Made by a program: the position numbers and the translations under genes. From NCBI GenBank assembly GCA_035656635.1, contig DASRSD010000145.1:1-64000 (forward strand): a stretch of DNA of 64,000 nucleotides, written 5' to 3'. The notes below the pieces were generated by a model. It had not been told where the DNA came from. It worked only from the letters and a program-made list of their open reading frames with translations, and made no database searches. This DNA is from Pirellulales bacterium (GTDB lineage: Bacteria; Planctomycetota; Planctomycetia; Pirellulales; JADZDJ01). Positions 48,284 through 58,084 of the stretch are shown here, in pieces (the first letter of the stretch is position 1; each line of letters begins with the position of its first letter).

Positions 48284-49252
48284 TCATTCCGGAAACAATT
48301 TTGTGGAGAGATACCGTTCGCCCAGGTCGGGCAGGACGACGACAATCAGTTTGCCTTTGTTTTCCGGGCGTTTGGCCAATTCAATAGCAGCCCAGGCGGC
48401 GGCGCCGGAGCTAATGCCGCACATCAGGCCTTCCTGCTTGGCAAGTTGGCGGGTTGTTTCCGCGGCGTCTTCGTCCTGGACTTGAATCACATCATCGATA
48501 ATGTCGACATTCAGCACGTCGGGAATGAACCCGGCGCCCAACCCTTGAATGGTGTGCCGACCTGGCTTCAGCGGTTCGCCTTTGCGACGCTGGGTAATTA
48601 CGGGGCTGTTGACCGGCTCGACCGCAATCATTTTCACGCCCGACTTTCGTTTCTTCAGCACTTCGCCCACGCCGGTAATGGTGCCGCCGGTGCCCACGCC
48701 GCTGACCACAATATCGACCTGGCCGTCAGTATCTTTCCAAATTTCCTCGGCCGTGGTTTTGCGATGCACTTCCGGATTGGCCGGGTTCTTGAATTGCTGC
48801 GGCATGAAGTAGTTTTTGTTTTGAGCGATCAACTCTTCCGCCTTGCGAATGGCGCCCGGCATTCCTTCGGCAGCCGGGGTGAGCACCAATTCCGCGCCCA
48901 GCGCTCGCAGCATTCGGCGGCGTTCCAAGCTCATGCTCTCCGGAAGAGTAACCACCAATTTATAACCCCGGGCTGCGCACACAAACGCCAGGCCGATGCC
49001 GGTGTTGCCGCTCGTGGGCTCGATGATCACGGTGTCTTTGTTGATTTTGCCATCGCGCTCTGCGGCGTCGATCATTGCCCGGCCGATGCGGTCTTTCACG
49101 CTCCACAATGGGTTGAGGTTTTCCAGCTTGGCAACCACCGTGGCTCCGCAACCTGCCGTCAGCCGGCGCAGCTTGACCAACGGAGTATTGCCGACGCAAC
49201 GGGTAATATCTTGCTTGATGCCGGCGGGAGTCAATGCAGTGGCAGTGGCCAT
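48284..49252 (-). CDS. cysK: Cysteine synthase (O-acetylserine sulfhydrylase)
   Basis: A 322-aa PLP enzyme that makes cysteine from O-acetylserine and sulfide. The PLP lysine is K53 in [11 protein letters not shown]. The substrate loop is [11 protein letters not shown] (78-88), the phosphate-binding region is [15 protein letters not shown], and [15 protein letters not shown] is near the C-terminus. ATG 49252 follows GAGGT; an in-frame TTG six bases upstream is less likely. The length is standard. It ends before a strong terminator and is monocistronic. Confidence 0.95.
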   Translation of the reverse strand: MATATALTPAGIKQDITRCVGNTPLVKLRRLTAGCGATVVAKLENLNPLWSVKDRIGRAMIDAAERDGKINKDTVIIEPTSGNTGIGLAFVCAARGYKLVVTLPESMSLERRRMLRALGAELVLTPAAEGMPGAIRKAEELIAQNKNYFMPQQFKNPANPEVHRKTTAEEIWKDTDGQVDIVVSGVGTGGTITGVGEVLKKRKSGVKMIAVEPVNSPVITQRRKGEPLKPGRHTIQGLGAGFIPDVLNVDIIDDVIQVQDEDAAETTRQLAKQEGLMCGISSGAAAWAAIELAKRPENKGKLIVVVLPDLGERYLSTKLFPE

Positions 49253-49540
49253 GTTCAAACCTCACAGTCTGGGAACAATAAAAAATCGGGCATTTCAACG
49301 GCGGTTGCCCGCAATTCCAGCCCGATTATAAAACTTTGCCAAACCGCAGGTCAACCGCGGAAGCGGGCGATTATTCGCCGGCGCGGTGCAGAAAAATTGC
49401 TCAATCAGCCGGTAAGAAATGCGTTGCGGCGAATAAATTACGCCAAGTGGGACCGCAGGAATGACCGCAGTGGATCGATTTTCAACCCGCTGCAATTGCC
49501 GGCGCACCGGCGGATTTCCGGGCGTCAAACTCTGGCCCAC

Positions 49541-50122
49541 CTAGTTGCGGAACTGCAGCAAGCCGACGCGGAAGCCCAAATCGTGGAGTTCTTCCTGCAT
49601 TTGCAGCAATTCCCATTCGGCGGCTTCTTGCGGCGAGATTTTGTTGAGCAGCGAAGCGGCATCGTATCGGGCTTTGGCCAAATCGACATCGGCCTGGCGG
49701 CGGTCCAACTCCACTTTGCCAATGGCGCCGGGCACTTTTGTATTCACGCTTTGCGCCTGCTGCAAATTCTCCTGAGCGAAGGCCAGCGCATCTTTGGCCG
49801 CAATCATATAGGGGTTCTCGCCGCCTGGCGTTGCGTCGCCTTTCATCACACTCACTCGAGCTTGGGCCACGGCTACGTCGTTTTGCAAACCACGAACCAC
49901 GGAACTGGGAATGGTTTCCGCCGCCCGAGTGTTTGCTGCGCGAGCTTTCGCCAGATCGGCCTGGGCGACGGCCAGTACCGCTTGTGCATAAGCGATTTTC
50001 GCTTGCTTCCACTGGTCATTGTTTTTGTTGTCTTGGCCGGAAACGATTTTGCCCACGCCGCTGTAGGACAAGAAACACACGACCAGCAGCCCAACAAACA
50101 CCCACACGATTTTTGTGTTCAT
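49541..50122 (-). CDS. Membrane-anchored coiled-coil hypothetical protein
   Basis: A 193-aa protein with an N-terminal anchor (IVWVFVGLLVVCFLSYSGVG). A largely helical body rich in Ala, Gln and Lys follows (KQAKIAYAQAVLAVAQADLA; YMIAAKDALAFAQENLQQAQ; ELDRRQADVDLAKARYDAAS). The periodicity suggests an alpha-hairpin like that of HlyD adaptor or TolC-like proteins, but no lipoyl domain is present. AAGGAAA precedes the ATG. No family is recognised; it is probably a periplasmic structural or adaptor protein. Confidence 0.65.
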   Translation of the reverse strand: MNTKIVWVFVGLLVVCFLSYSGVGKIVSGQDNKNNDQWKQAKIAYAQAVLAVAQADLAKARAANTRAAETIPSSVVRGLQNDVAVAQARVSVMKGDATPGGENPYMIAAKDALAFAQENLQQAQSVNTKVPGAIGKVELDRRQADVDLAKARYDAASLLNKISPQEAAEWELLQMQEELHDLGFRVGLLQFRN

Positions 50123-50396
50123 GATATTTTCCTTAGCGCATTTTTAGCAGCGGCCAGGGGGGCTTCCACCAAAGGATCGCGGCCTTGCTGTAGTATTCGT
50201 TACAATTCCGGCCGGCAGGCAGCCGCAACCCGTCATATTTGTTACAAGCGATACCACTAAACCCCATGTTCGTCACAACTGCAAGCCTAGCACACTTTGC
50301 AGCCCCCAAGTTAAGACAGCGGGCCGGCACAAGCAGCGTAGACAGCGCTCGCCTGAGTGCAGAAAGCGCCGGGCAAAATGCGACGTGGACTGATTG

Positions 50397-51077
50397 CTAT
50401 TCCACGGGTGGCAGAACGACGTGGTCCGTTGGGTGTGCGGTTGCCGCCGGTGCAAATAGGGGCTTACGACGATGCTGAACGAATTCCCAGACCGCCAGAT
50501 CGACAAATTTTACGAAGTAGTACAACACGGAAATGATCACAAAATAACGAAGCACCATGAGCGCCCCGTAGTGATCGGCAATGAATGACTGAATAGCCTG
50601 ATGCGCCAAACGCTGCGGTTTGGTGACAATATCCCAGGTATTCAAGCGCAAGTAACGGCCCCAGAATACCCCGATGGCACACAAAAAATTCAGGGCCAAT
50701 TCCTCAAAAACAACCCATTTCCGATGATGACGCCAACGCAAGTAATTACCGACCAAGATCAGCGAGATAACATGGGCTTGGAATCCCAGAAAAATGAACA
50801 GCGCGTACTTGGGAATGACAATGTAGGCGACGCTCCATTCCGGCAGCTTCGTTTCTTCGTCGCGCACTTCATCGATGAAATGAATGATGTCGGTCAGCGT
50901 GTAGGCGGCATTCGGCAAAAACAAAATGAACGCCACAAACAGCGGCCACCACAGCCAACCTCGCTGCTGAGTGCGCCGGAACAGCCACAAAGCCAAACCC
51001 AATGGCACCAGCGCCAGAAACAGGTTCCAGCCCAAATGAAAGTGCGGCCGCAGAGCGAGATAAATCCAATCCATCAT
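50397..51077 (-). CDS. DUF1361 membrane protein
   Basis: A 226-aa integral membrane protein of the DUF1361 family. Family motifs are FLPNAAYTLTDIIHF, ending the third helix, and GRYLRLNTWDIVTKP in the second half. Five to six hydrophobic helices are visible, including LFLALVPLGLALWLF and YFVIISVLYYFVKFVDLAVW. It lies 53 bp after the HEAT protein stop but is transcribed in the opposite order of any obvious pathway. No function is established for the family. Confidence 0.88.
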   Translation of the reverse strand: MMDWIYLALRPHFHLGWNLFLALVPLGLALWLFRRTQQRGWLWWPLFVAFILFLPNAAYTLTDIIHFIDEVRDEETKLPEWSVAYIVIPKYALFIFLGFQAHVISLILVGNYLRWRHHRKWVVFEELALNFLCAIGVFWGRYLRLNTWDIVTKPQRLAHQAIQSFIADHYGALMVLRYFVIISVLYYFVKFVDLAVWEFVQHRRKPLFAPAATAHPTDHVVLPPVE

Positions 51078-51130
51078 GGCACAGGCTTAATGACGAATGT
51101 CGACCAAAATGGCAAACGGAACAGATCGCG

Positions 51131-52909
51131 TCATTTAGCGGCTTGGATTTTTTTCAGCGCCTCTTGGGCTGCGGCACGGACTTTGGGCGATTCGGCTTCT
51201 TGGGCTGCTTTTTGCAGCGCAGGAATGGCCGATTTCGCTGCCGCCCCGATCATTCCCAAAGCCGATGCGGATTCTTCCTTTACCAACTCCCGGTCCGACT
51301 CTTCCAGCGACTTGGCTAACAACGGCACCGCCATTGTTTGCAAAGCCTTATCGGTTGGTTGGATGTGTAGCAGTGCCCAAACGCTGGCCACTTTCAAGAA
51401 CTTGTCATCGCTGGTCACGTTATCGCGCAATTTCGGGATGGCAGCGGCGGCATCTGGCCCGATCTTGCCCAGCGCGTAACAGGCCGTGTAGCGGACGCGC
51501 GGTTCGTCGCTGGTCAAATGCTCAATCAACGTCGGAACAGCGGCCTTAGATGCCGGGCCGATGGCCGCTAGGGCGAATTCCACTTCGCGGCGATATTCCG
51601 GATCAGGATCCTTCATCTCCAAAATTAAAGCTGGCACGGCATCCTTTGCCTTGGGACCCAACCGCCGTAAAACTTCTACGGCTAACGCTTGCATGTCGTC
51701 GTTTTCCAGCGCTTTAATGAGTCGTGGCACCGCCGCCTCGCCTAGAGACGAAATGGCATCGACCACATTGGCACGAACGCCGGGGTCTTTGTCGGCCAAT
51801 AAGTCGGCCATCGCCGACATGACTACATCCTGCGGAGCATGCAACTCCAACAATCCCCGAGCAGCAGCGCCCCGGACATGCTGGTTGTCGTCCTTAAGGC
51901 CAATGACCAACATCGAAACCGCCCGATCTACGCTCTTCCTATCTTCCGGGTTGATTTTCGCGAGCGACCAGGCGGAAATCATTCGCATGAAGTGATCGTC
52001 GCTATCCAACAACTTGGTCAAATCGGGCGTGGCTTCCTTGATGCCAATACGACCAACGGCAAACGCCGCCGCGTACTTCACAGAATTTTGAGAGTCGGAA
52101 AGCGCCTTCACCAATTGCGCGGCAGCGGGCTTAGCATCGGGCCCAATTTCGCCTAGCGCCATGATCGCTTCTCTTCGTACTGCAGGATGCCTATCCTGCG
52201 TCACACGAGCAAGCTCTGGAACTGCCTCTTTGGCTTTCGGACCTGCGTCAGCCAAGGCAATGCAGGCTGAGAATACCGCTTTGTCGTTTTTGAGTTCGCC
52301 GATGAGTACTTTGATGCCTTCATCGCCGGCATCTGCCAGCGCGTTGAGGGCGGGAACTGTGAGCGAGGGATCCATGTTGCCTTCTTCTAACGCACGCTTC
52401 AAAATCGGGATCAACGTCTCGGGCTTGAGATGGATGCCCACAATCGCGTCCATGGCCGCCCGGCGAACATCACCATTTTTGTCGGTCAACAGCGATCCTA
52501 GAGCTGGCGCTGCGGGTTGGCTGGCATCGCCAATGTCTTCTAGCGCGTTGGCCGCATATCCGCGGACCATGTCGTCGTTGCTATTCAGCGCCGTAATCAA
52601 AGCCGGCACTGCCTCTTTTGCCGCAGGGCCGATTGCACTCAAAGCGCGGGCAGCATGCCATTGCACTTTCGGATCGCCTCCAACAAGTGCCTTGATCAGC
52701 GCCGGCACGGCTGACTTGGCCGCCGGTCCCAGCGCGACAATATCGTCCGTGGCTTTTAATTGTGCAGCAGTATCGCCGGTTTCCAAAGTTTTCATCAAAT
52801 TCGTGAGTTTCGGATCATCTGCAGCGATGGCCCGTCCCTCACGAATTGTTAACTGTGACAGAAGGATAAGAAGCAGCAAAGACAGCTGTACCGCCTTCCG
52901 CGAGGACAT
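51131..52909 (-). CDS. Exported HEAT-repeat protein
   Basis: A 592-aa protein with a signal peptide (LSLLLLILLSQLTIREGRAIA) followed almost entirely by HEAT/PBS-lyase-type repeats of about 37 residues. Typical units are AKSAVPALIKALVGGDPKVQ, AKEAVPALITALNSNDDMVR, SKAAVPTLIEHLTSDEPRVR and AAAIPKLRDNVTSDDKFLK. An alpha-solenoid for protein binding in the periplasm is expected. Such proteins are common and multicopy in planctomycetes. No catalytic residues are seen, and the partners are unknown. Confidence 0.9.
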   Translation of the reverse strand: MSSRKAVQLSLLLLILLSQLTIREGRAIAADDPKLTNLMKTLETGDTAAQLKATDDIVALGPAAKSAVPALIKALVGGDPKVQWHAARALSAIGPAAKEAVPALITALNSNDDMVRGYAANALEDIGDASQPAAPALGSLLTDKNGDVRRAAMDAIVGIHLKPETLIPILKRALEEGNMDPSLTVPALNALADAGDEGIKVLIGELKNDKAVFSACIALADAGPKAKEAVPELARVTQDRHPAVRREAIMALGEIGPDAKPAAAQLVKALSDSQNSVKYAAAFAVGRIGIKEATPDLTKLLDSDDHFMRMISAWSLAKINPEDRKSVDRAVSMLVIGLKDDNQHVRGAAARGLLELHAPQDVVMSAMADLLADKDPGVRANVVDAISSLGEAAVPRLIKALENDDMQALAVEVLRRLGPKAKDAVPALILEMKDPDPEYRREVEFALAAIGPASKAAVPTLIEHLTSDEPRVRYTACYALGKIGPDAAAAIPKLRDNVTSDDKFLKVASVWALLHIQPTDKALQTMAVPLLAKSLEESDRELVKEESASALGMIGAAAKSAIPALQKAAQEAESPKVRAAAQEALKKIQAAK

Positions 52910-53172
52910 ATTTCACTCCTAAGATGACCAAATGTCTGAAAAGATACAGGCAAAAATGACTGCCAGCGCCTGCGGAGTTGATTCACAAGTGCCTTCCATT
53001 ATAGTATTGAAGGGCTGGCAGGATTGCAAACCACCGCTGACACAGCACTGGCTTTTAACGTCAAAATGAGGAATGTGTTTTGTCACCGAGGAATGTACCT
53101 AATAAAATGAGTGAGGCGGTATATCGCGATTAAGCACAGTTGCTACACCCAATGCCTCTTCGGAGGTTATCT

Positions 53173-53832
53173 ATGAATCGCACAACCACGTTCGCGCTGG
53201 CTTTTGTTTTGACCGCAGTGTCTCGCGCTGCTCACGGGCAATATCCGTATTCGACATATCCCTATCCGTATTACAACGGCGGCGGTGCAAGCACCGTCGG
53301 ACAAAGTTACGCCATGGGCATGGCCGATTTAGTGCGCGCTGCCGGTGACCGAAACTTGAACAATAGCCAAGCGTCCATCAATTACGAACAGGCCGATTCA
53401 ATGGACCTCGATAACCAGATGAAGGGCGAACAAACCTATTTTGAAATGCGGAAGATGAACCGTTCCTATCGCAAAGCGGAGGAAAGCCCGGGCCTGACTT
53501 CTGAGGACTCCTGGCGCTATGCGCAAATGTTCTCACCCAAGCGGTTAACTTCAACGCAATTAGATCCCGTCACCGGCAAAATATATTGGCCAATGTTTTT
53601 TCAAGATCCGCGGTACACCAAGTATTGCGATGAACTCAATAATCTATTTGTGCAACGCGAAGCTTCGCATGGTGGAATCGGGTACCAATCTTACCTGGAA
53701 ATTCAAAAAATTACCGATACGCTTAAAGCAGAGTTACAAAAGAATATTAATCTGTATCAGCCCAACGATTACATCTCTATGAAAAACTTCGTCGAAAGCC
53801 TGGCATATGAAGCCAAGTTGCCGGCGGTCTGA
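53173..53832 (+). CDS. Secreted hypothetical protein
   Basis: A 219-aa protein with signal peptide MNRTTTFALAFVLTAVSRAA and cleavage near HGQ. A Tyr/Pro-rich start (YPYSTYPYPYYNGGGAS) is followed by a helical body with QSYAMGMADLVRAAGDRNLN, SWRYAQMFSPKRLTSTQLDP and TGKIYWPMFFQDPRYTKYCD. GGAGG at 53162-53166 fixes ATG 53173. The pattern (many Tyr, helix-rich, small) is typical of a planctomycete-specific secreted family of unknown role. Confidence 0.7.
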   Translation: MNRTTTFALAFVLTAVSRAAHGQYPYSTYPYPYYNGGGASTVGQSYAMGMADLVRAAGDRNLNNSQASINYEQADSMDLDNQMKGEQTYFEMRKMNRSYRKAEESPGLTSEDSWRYAQMFSPKRLTSTQLDPVTGKIYWPMFFQDPRYTKYCDELNNLFVQREASHGGIGYQSYLEIQKITDTLKAELQKNINLYQPNDYISMKNFVESLAYEAKLPAV

Positions 53833-54145
53833 TCGGACATAGAGCGGCGTTCGTTGCCGGCTGTTCTTCCGCCCGCACAATCGTTACGAACATTCTCATC
53901 GAAGTGCGGATTCTGGGGGCAGTATCAATTGCACGGTCGATGGTGTGAAAAAACAACGGCTGCGTTGTCTTTTCGCTACACGTTGCCAAAACGCATGCTA
54001 CGCTTTCCAGTGAAGGAATTTATAGTTTGTCTGCGCGCACATGTTTGTTGAACCCGCGCATATTTACACGCTCCCCGTGGAGCATGGAGGCGAAAGGGGG
54101 CGACACCAACTCGAAGCTCGTTTCGCCAGCGCAGACGAAATTCGA
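53833..54145. other. Intergenic region, probable promoter of the DUF11 gene
   Basis: No gene is supported. It separates two rightward secreted-protein genes and becomes AT-richer around 53990-54030, where a promoter might lie. No clear -35/-10 pair or terminator hairpin was found. Confidence 0.4.
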
Positions 54146-56329
54146 ATGAAATCCCTAAACCGTAATTTGAACGTCTTTGCTAGCCATCGATGGCTTATGC
54201 AGTTATGCGCTATCGCAATGCTCTTGGCCGGCCGGATTTCGCTCGCTCAGCAAACAGCGCCTTCGGGGCACAACTGGTTTCATTCCTCGGCCGTCGAAAC
54301 GATGGAGTATCCGGGCGAAAAGCACTTTTGGAATCAGGCTGGGTTGGTGATTAGCCCAGCACGAATTCTCGCACAAGTTGGCACAGAAGTGCCAATGTTC
54401 GCGGCCGTGTGTGATGGCAAAGGGCAATTGCAGCCGTACGAGAAAGTCGAATGGATGTTAGATCAAAGCAGCGTCGGATCGCTGGTATCGGTCAACGAAC
54501 CGTATCGCCCTTTCTATCTCGATTTGTTTTCGAACACACCTAAAAAAATCGACAACAGCTATGCCTGGTCGGAAACATTGCCGATCAATGTCATTCTCAC
54601 TCGTGGTACACTACAAATTAACGACGACATGGTTATGCCTCGCGGCTATGCGTGGGTGACGGTTACCTCGCCGCGCGAAGGCATCAGCTACATTACCGCC
54701 TATGCCCCCGACGTGTATTCGTGGGAAGTACGGCAGAAGTCGGCGACCATTCGCTGGATCGATGCCGAATGGGTTTTTCCTGAACCCGCCTGTGTTCCCA
54801 TGGGCGAACACGCCTTGCTAACGACCTGCGTGCGGCGGCATACGACCAAGGGACCGGTTAGTGATTGGATTGTAAAGTATTGCATTACCGGCGGAGCAGA
54901 AGCGACGTTCGGCCATGATGGAAGCAAATCGACAGAAATAGCCACCGATGCGGACGGCAAAGCAACGATCGAAGTAATCCCGGCTGCTGCTGCAAACGGA
55001 GCAACCTGCATTTCGATGGAGTTAATTCGTTCCGAGTGTGCGAATCCGAGTGAGCAGGAACGAATTTCGATCGCGAGTGCCGCCACCCAAGTAAGTTGGG
55101 CAATTAAAGACGGTTCAGGAGCTGCTACCACTCCTGCACCCGTCAATCAACCGTCGACTGGAGCAAGCCCCCCGCTTCCACGACCGACCTTACCGTCAAC
55201 TCCGCCTCCAACTGCCCCGCCCGTCACGCCGCCCGCTACACAACCGCCACAGCCTGCCGCAAGTCCAAAAATCTCGCTCAACGTCACCGGCCCCGAAACA
55301 GCACAACCGGGAAATGATATCGAATTTGTGATGGAAGTGGCCAACCAAGGCAATGCCCCGGCCGAAAATTTAATCATTACCGATCGCTACGATCAGGGCT
55401 TGGAGCATGAATCCAAGAATAATCCGATACAACGGAAGCTGGGAACGCTCGACCCTGGAAAAACCACCAAAGTTGGAATCAAGTTCCGAGTGATTCGCGC
55501 CGGCAAGCTGTGTCATGTTGTGGATGTGATCGGTCCGACCGGCATTCACGAGACAAAAACAGTATGCGTCAATGTGACCGGTGAGCCGGCTGTTCAGCAA
55601 CCTGCCATGGAACTTAACATTGCCACGCCGCAAAAATCCTACACAGTAGGCAGTCGTGTGCTCTTCACAATCGAAGTGACGAATACAGATGCCAACATTG
55701 CCGGTCACCAGATTCGGTGGGTCACTAACTTTGATCCAGCGCTGCGTGTGGAGCAGGGAACATCCGGCGCACAATGGACCAGTAACGGTGGCGTGCAGTT
55801 CACGGTCGAGAATCTTCCACCGGGAGACAAAGAGACACGGCAAATCGAATGCACTTGCATTACCCCTTCACCACATGCCTGCGGTCGTGCAACGCTTTCG
55901 AATATCAATATTGCTCATGAAGCATGCATCGAAATTCAGCCAGTGCCACCCCGCGCGGCGCCGCAGAGTAATTTGCGATTGACCGTGACGCCGCTGAATA
56001 ATCCTCTGAAGTTAGGAGGCACAGAAACGTTTCGCATTACCGTAACCAATGCCGGCGCCAATCCGGAGTCCAATGTGCGGCTGGCGATTGTAGTTCCTGA
56101 TTCGATGACGTATATGAATACGACGTCGGCAGTGAACGTTGCCGCCATCGATGCGCCCAATATTCGGTTCGATCCAATTCTGGAGTTACGTGCCGGCGAA
56201 CCGATTATTTTCGACGTGCAATTGAAAGCGAATGGTGCAGGTGCTGCTCAATTGAACGCTCAAGTCACAAGCGTCAACCAAACGCAGCCATTGACGGCCT
56301 CAGGAACTGTGACTATTCTCGCGCAATAG
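54146..56329 (+). CDS. Secreted DUF11-repeat protein
   Basis: A 727-aa exported protein. The signal peptide is near WLMQLCAIAMLLAGRISLAQ. An N-terminal Ig-like part (VISPARILAQVGTEVPMFAA and VTVTSPREGISYITAYAPDV) is followed by a Pro/Thr linker (PSTGASPPLPRPTLPSTPPP). Three DUF11-type beta-sandwich domains follow, for example SLNVTGPETAQPGNDIEFVM and LRLTVTPLNNPLKLGGTETF, with NxGxxxAxNxxxxD-type cores. DUF11 proteins are commonly outer-surface structural proteins. ATG 54146 is assumed; an ATG at 54194, directly before the hydrophobic segment, is an alternative. Confidence 0.82.
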   Translation: MKSLNRNLNVFASHRWLMQLCAIAMLLAGRISLAQQTAPSGHNWFHSSAVETMEYPGEKHFWNQAGLVISPARILAQVGTEVPMFAAVCDGKGQLQPYEKVEWMLDQSSVGSLVSVNEPYRPFYLDLFSNTPKKIDNSYAWSETLPINVILTRGTLQINDDMVMPRGYAWVTVTSPREGISYITAYAPDVYSWEVRQKSATIRWIDAEWVFPEPACVPMGEHALLTTCVRRHTTKGPVSDWIVKYCITGGAEATFGHDGSKSTEIATDADGKATIEVIPAAAANGATCISMELIRSECANPSEQERISIASAATQVSWAIKDGSGAATTPAPVNQPSTGASPPLPRPTLPSTPPPTAPPVTPPATQPPQPAASPKISLNVTGPETAQPGNDIEFVMEVANQGNAPAENLIITDRYDQGLEHESKNNPIQRKLGTLDPGKTTKVGIKFRVIRAGKLCHVVDVIGPTGIHETKTVCVNVTGEPAVQQPAMELNIATPQKSYTVGSRVLFTIEVTNTDANIAGHQIRWVTNFDPALRVEQGTSGAQWTSNGGVQFTVENLPPGDKETRQIECTCITPSPHACGRATLSNINIAHEACIEIQPVPPRAAPQSNLRLTVTPLNNPLKLGGTETFRITVTNAGANPESNVRLAIVVPDSMTYMNTTSAVNVAAIDAPNIRFDPILELRAGEPIIFDVQLKANGAGAAQLNAQVTSVNQTQPLTASGTVTILAQ

Positions 56330-56377
56330 GAGAGAACCCGCCAGCTTTAAAGTCCATATCGTTCCGGAAGTAACCTC

Positions 56378-56833
56378 ATGCCGCGTTTTGTGATTTTGCG
56401 CCACGAACTTCCAGGACCCCAACGCGGTGGTGTCCATTTTGATTTCATGCTGGAGCACGACGGGATATTGCTCACGTGGGCTTTAAAAGAAGAACCGATT
56501 GTGGGACGCGAACTGCATGCTGACAGGCTCGCCAATCATCGAACCGTTTATTTGGACTACGAGGGCCCAGTTTCCAATAATCGCGGAAGTGTTTCACGCT
56601 GGGATTCGGGAAAATATGAGCTGATGGGCGCTAAGCTAGATCTAAATGTTCCGACGGAAATGGTAGTTCGTCTTCATGGCCAGCGTTTGATAGGTACGGC
56701 GCGCCTATGGCCCACGGACGTTGAATTTCAGCGCTGGAGATTCATTGTTTCCGTATGCGTTTCGGCGGAGGATGTCCGTTGCGGATCGGTAGAGGCATCT
56801 CGTCCGGAAAATTGTCCGTCAGGCAATTCGTGA
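56378..56833 (+). CDS. Standalone LigD N-terminal (3'-phosphoesterase-type) domain protein
   Basis: A 151-aa protein that matches the DNA polymerase-ligase N-terminal domain. It has RFVILRHELPGPQRGGVHFD then FMLEHDGILLTWAL, HRTVYLDYEGPVSNNRGSVS and RWDSGKYEL. In bacterial NHEJ this domain trims 3' ends, using the conserved His (H9, H20) and Asp. No ligase or Ku gene is in the window, so it may have another role. The C-terminal 35 residues overlap the convergent gene by 106 bp. Confidence 0.85.
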   Translation: MPRFVILRHELPGPQRGGVHFDFMLEHDGILLTWALKEEPIVGRELHADRLANHRTVYLDYEGPVSNNRGSVSRWDSGKYELMGAKLDLNVPTEMVVRLHGQRLIGTARLWPTDVEFQRWRFIVSVCVSAEDVRCGSVEASRPENCPSGNS

Positions 56834-57633
56834 TCCGACGGCGTCGATTTGATGACTTCCCGGCTTGCCAATTCATGACCAATTGGCTCTCGATTGGTCA
56901 ACGGTCGTTGTGCAACCGTGCTGAAAGGCTCGCCATTTTGGCTGTGCCCAGCCAAAAAAATCTCCCCGCCATTTATTTCTAGCGATTCTAAGCTTAGCGA
57001 CAGTTTGTCGCCAGAAGTATCCGCCCAGGGCATAGTAATCACTAAAAGTGGATCGCCTTCAACTTGCTCCGCTTCTATCTGCAAACCAGCTTTCTTACCA
57101 GAAACAATCAAATCAGTTAGTAATCCGGCCAACGGAAGGGGCAAAAGCCCGGCCCTAGCTTTGCAAATGCGAATAGCAACCACATTCGTTTCGCGCAGAT
57201 AAACTTCTGTTTCCAGTGAAACGACCGCCGTCCATCCAAACTTGCGCCAGAGAAACGCAATTTGCGCCCGATTATTTTCAATCGATACGCGGGGATCTTT
57301 AACGCTTGGCGGAAATAAATGCGGATGATTTTGCAGTACATCGTAAGCCAGCCAGCCGTTGATTTGATCAGCCGTAAATAACGCATGCCATTGTCCCGGC
57401 CGACGAAGATTGCTGGCCAGATGCGCCGCTTCTCTCAGTAACGCATCGCTTGCTTCCTTCACTGCATACTGATCGCGAACCAACGATTGATCGTAGAAGG
57501 CTGGTGATTGCTGACAGGCCCAATATGCGGCCGCGATCAATGTCGCCAAGAAAAATGCCGCGACCATTCCGAAAATCAAGCTTATTCGGATTCTTTTTGG
57601 CACAGGAAGCGCGCATCCGTAGGGTAAAGACAC
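56728..57633 (-). CDS. Membrane-anchored hypothetical protein
   Basis: A 301-aa protein, likely started by GTG (57633) with CAGGG just upstream. One N-terminal membrane helix (ISLIFGMVAAFFLATLIAAA) precedes a soluble body with WHALFTADQINGWLAYDVLQ, FPPSVKDPRVSIENNRAQIA and LVITMPWADTSGDKLSLSLE. The middle resembles the large planctomycete family of membrane proteins with an LPS-assembly-like beta domain, but the match is weak. The C-terminal 60 residues are hydrophilic and Ser/Thr-rich. Its 3' end overlaps the LigD-N gene. Confidence 0.6.
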   Translation of the reverse strand: MSLPYGCALPVPKRIRISLIFGMVAAFFLATLIAAAYWACQQSPAFYDQSLVRDQYAVKEASDALLREAAHLASNLRRPGQWHALFTADQINGWLAYDVLQNHPHLFPPSVKDPRVSIENNRAQIAFLWRKFGWTAVVSLETEVYLRETNVVAIRICKARAGLLPLPLAGLLTDLIVSGKKAGLQIEAEQVEGDPLLVITMPWADTSGDKLSLSLESLEINGGEIFLAGHSQNGEPFSTVAQRPLTNREPIGHELASREVIKSTPSDHELPDGQFSGRDASTDPQRTSSAETHTETMNLQR

Positions 57634-57769
57634 CCCTGCAAAAAAATGAAATCCGCCATTTCTCCTTAGAAATAGCTGATTCCAGTGGAGAGATAGTAGA
57701 AATCAGCCTGCGAACAGTCAATGCGGATCAAGCCCGTCATTAACCTGCTAGCACGTACTATTTCGCAAG

Positions 57770-57973
57770 CTAGGTGAGGGCTACATTCGAGCCAGATGAC
57801 TCGGTCGGGCGGCTAGGCACGGCTCGTGTATCTAACTCATCACGAAGTACGACCATATCGGCCGGGGCGTCAATTCCCAATCGGACTTTATCGCCCGCCA
57901 CGCGCACCACGGTGACTATAATGTCTTTTCCCAAACGAATCCGCTCGCTTTGTTTTCGAGACAATACCAACAT
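57770..57973 (-). CDS. csrA: Carbon storage regulator CsrA
   Basis: A 67-aa CsrA/RsmA translational regulator. MLVLSRKQSERIRLGKDIIV, then TVVRVAGDKVRLGIDAP, carries the beta strand that recognises GGA in target leaders. The extra tail after residue 45 is slightly longer than in Escherichia coli. GGAGGG precedes the ATG. No flagellar gene neighbours are present, although csrA often sits beside them. Confidence 0.95.
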   Translation of the reverse strand: MLVLSRKQSERIRLGKDIIVTVVRVAGDKVRLGIDAPADMVVLRDELDTRAVPSRPTESSGSNVALT

Positions 57974-58084
57974 ATCCTTACCCTCCGTGAATTCTTTGTT
58001 TATGAACTTTTGTACAGTAACGCGCGCGTTCCGTCAAGGACGAAATTGCGTTCGATATTGAAGTTCGTCTTGGCGAAAGACCAT

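Noticed and set aside
47940-48287. A 115-codon minus-strand frame after cysK
   Set aside because: It begins inside the cysK 3' end and crosses the intrinsic terminator. No similarity or ribosome binding site.
47711-50260. An 849-codon open frame on the plus strand
   Set aside because: It runs antisense through the complete cysK gene and its terminator and into the coiled-coil gene. It has no family similarity, its residues look like out-of-frame GC-rich translation, and no ribosome binding site precedes it.
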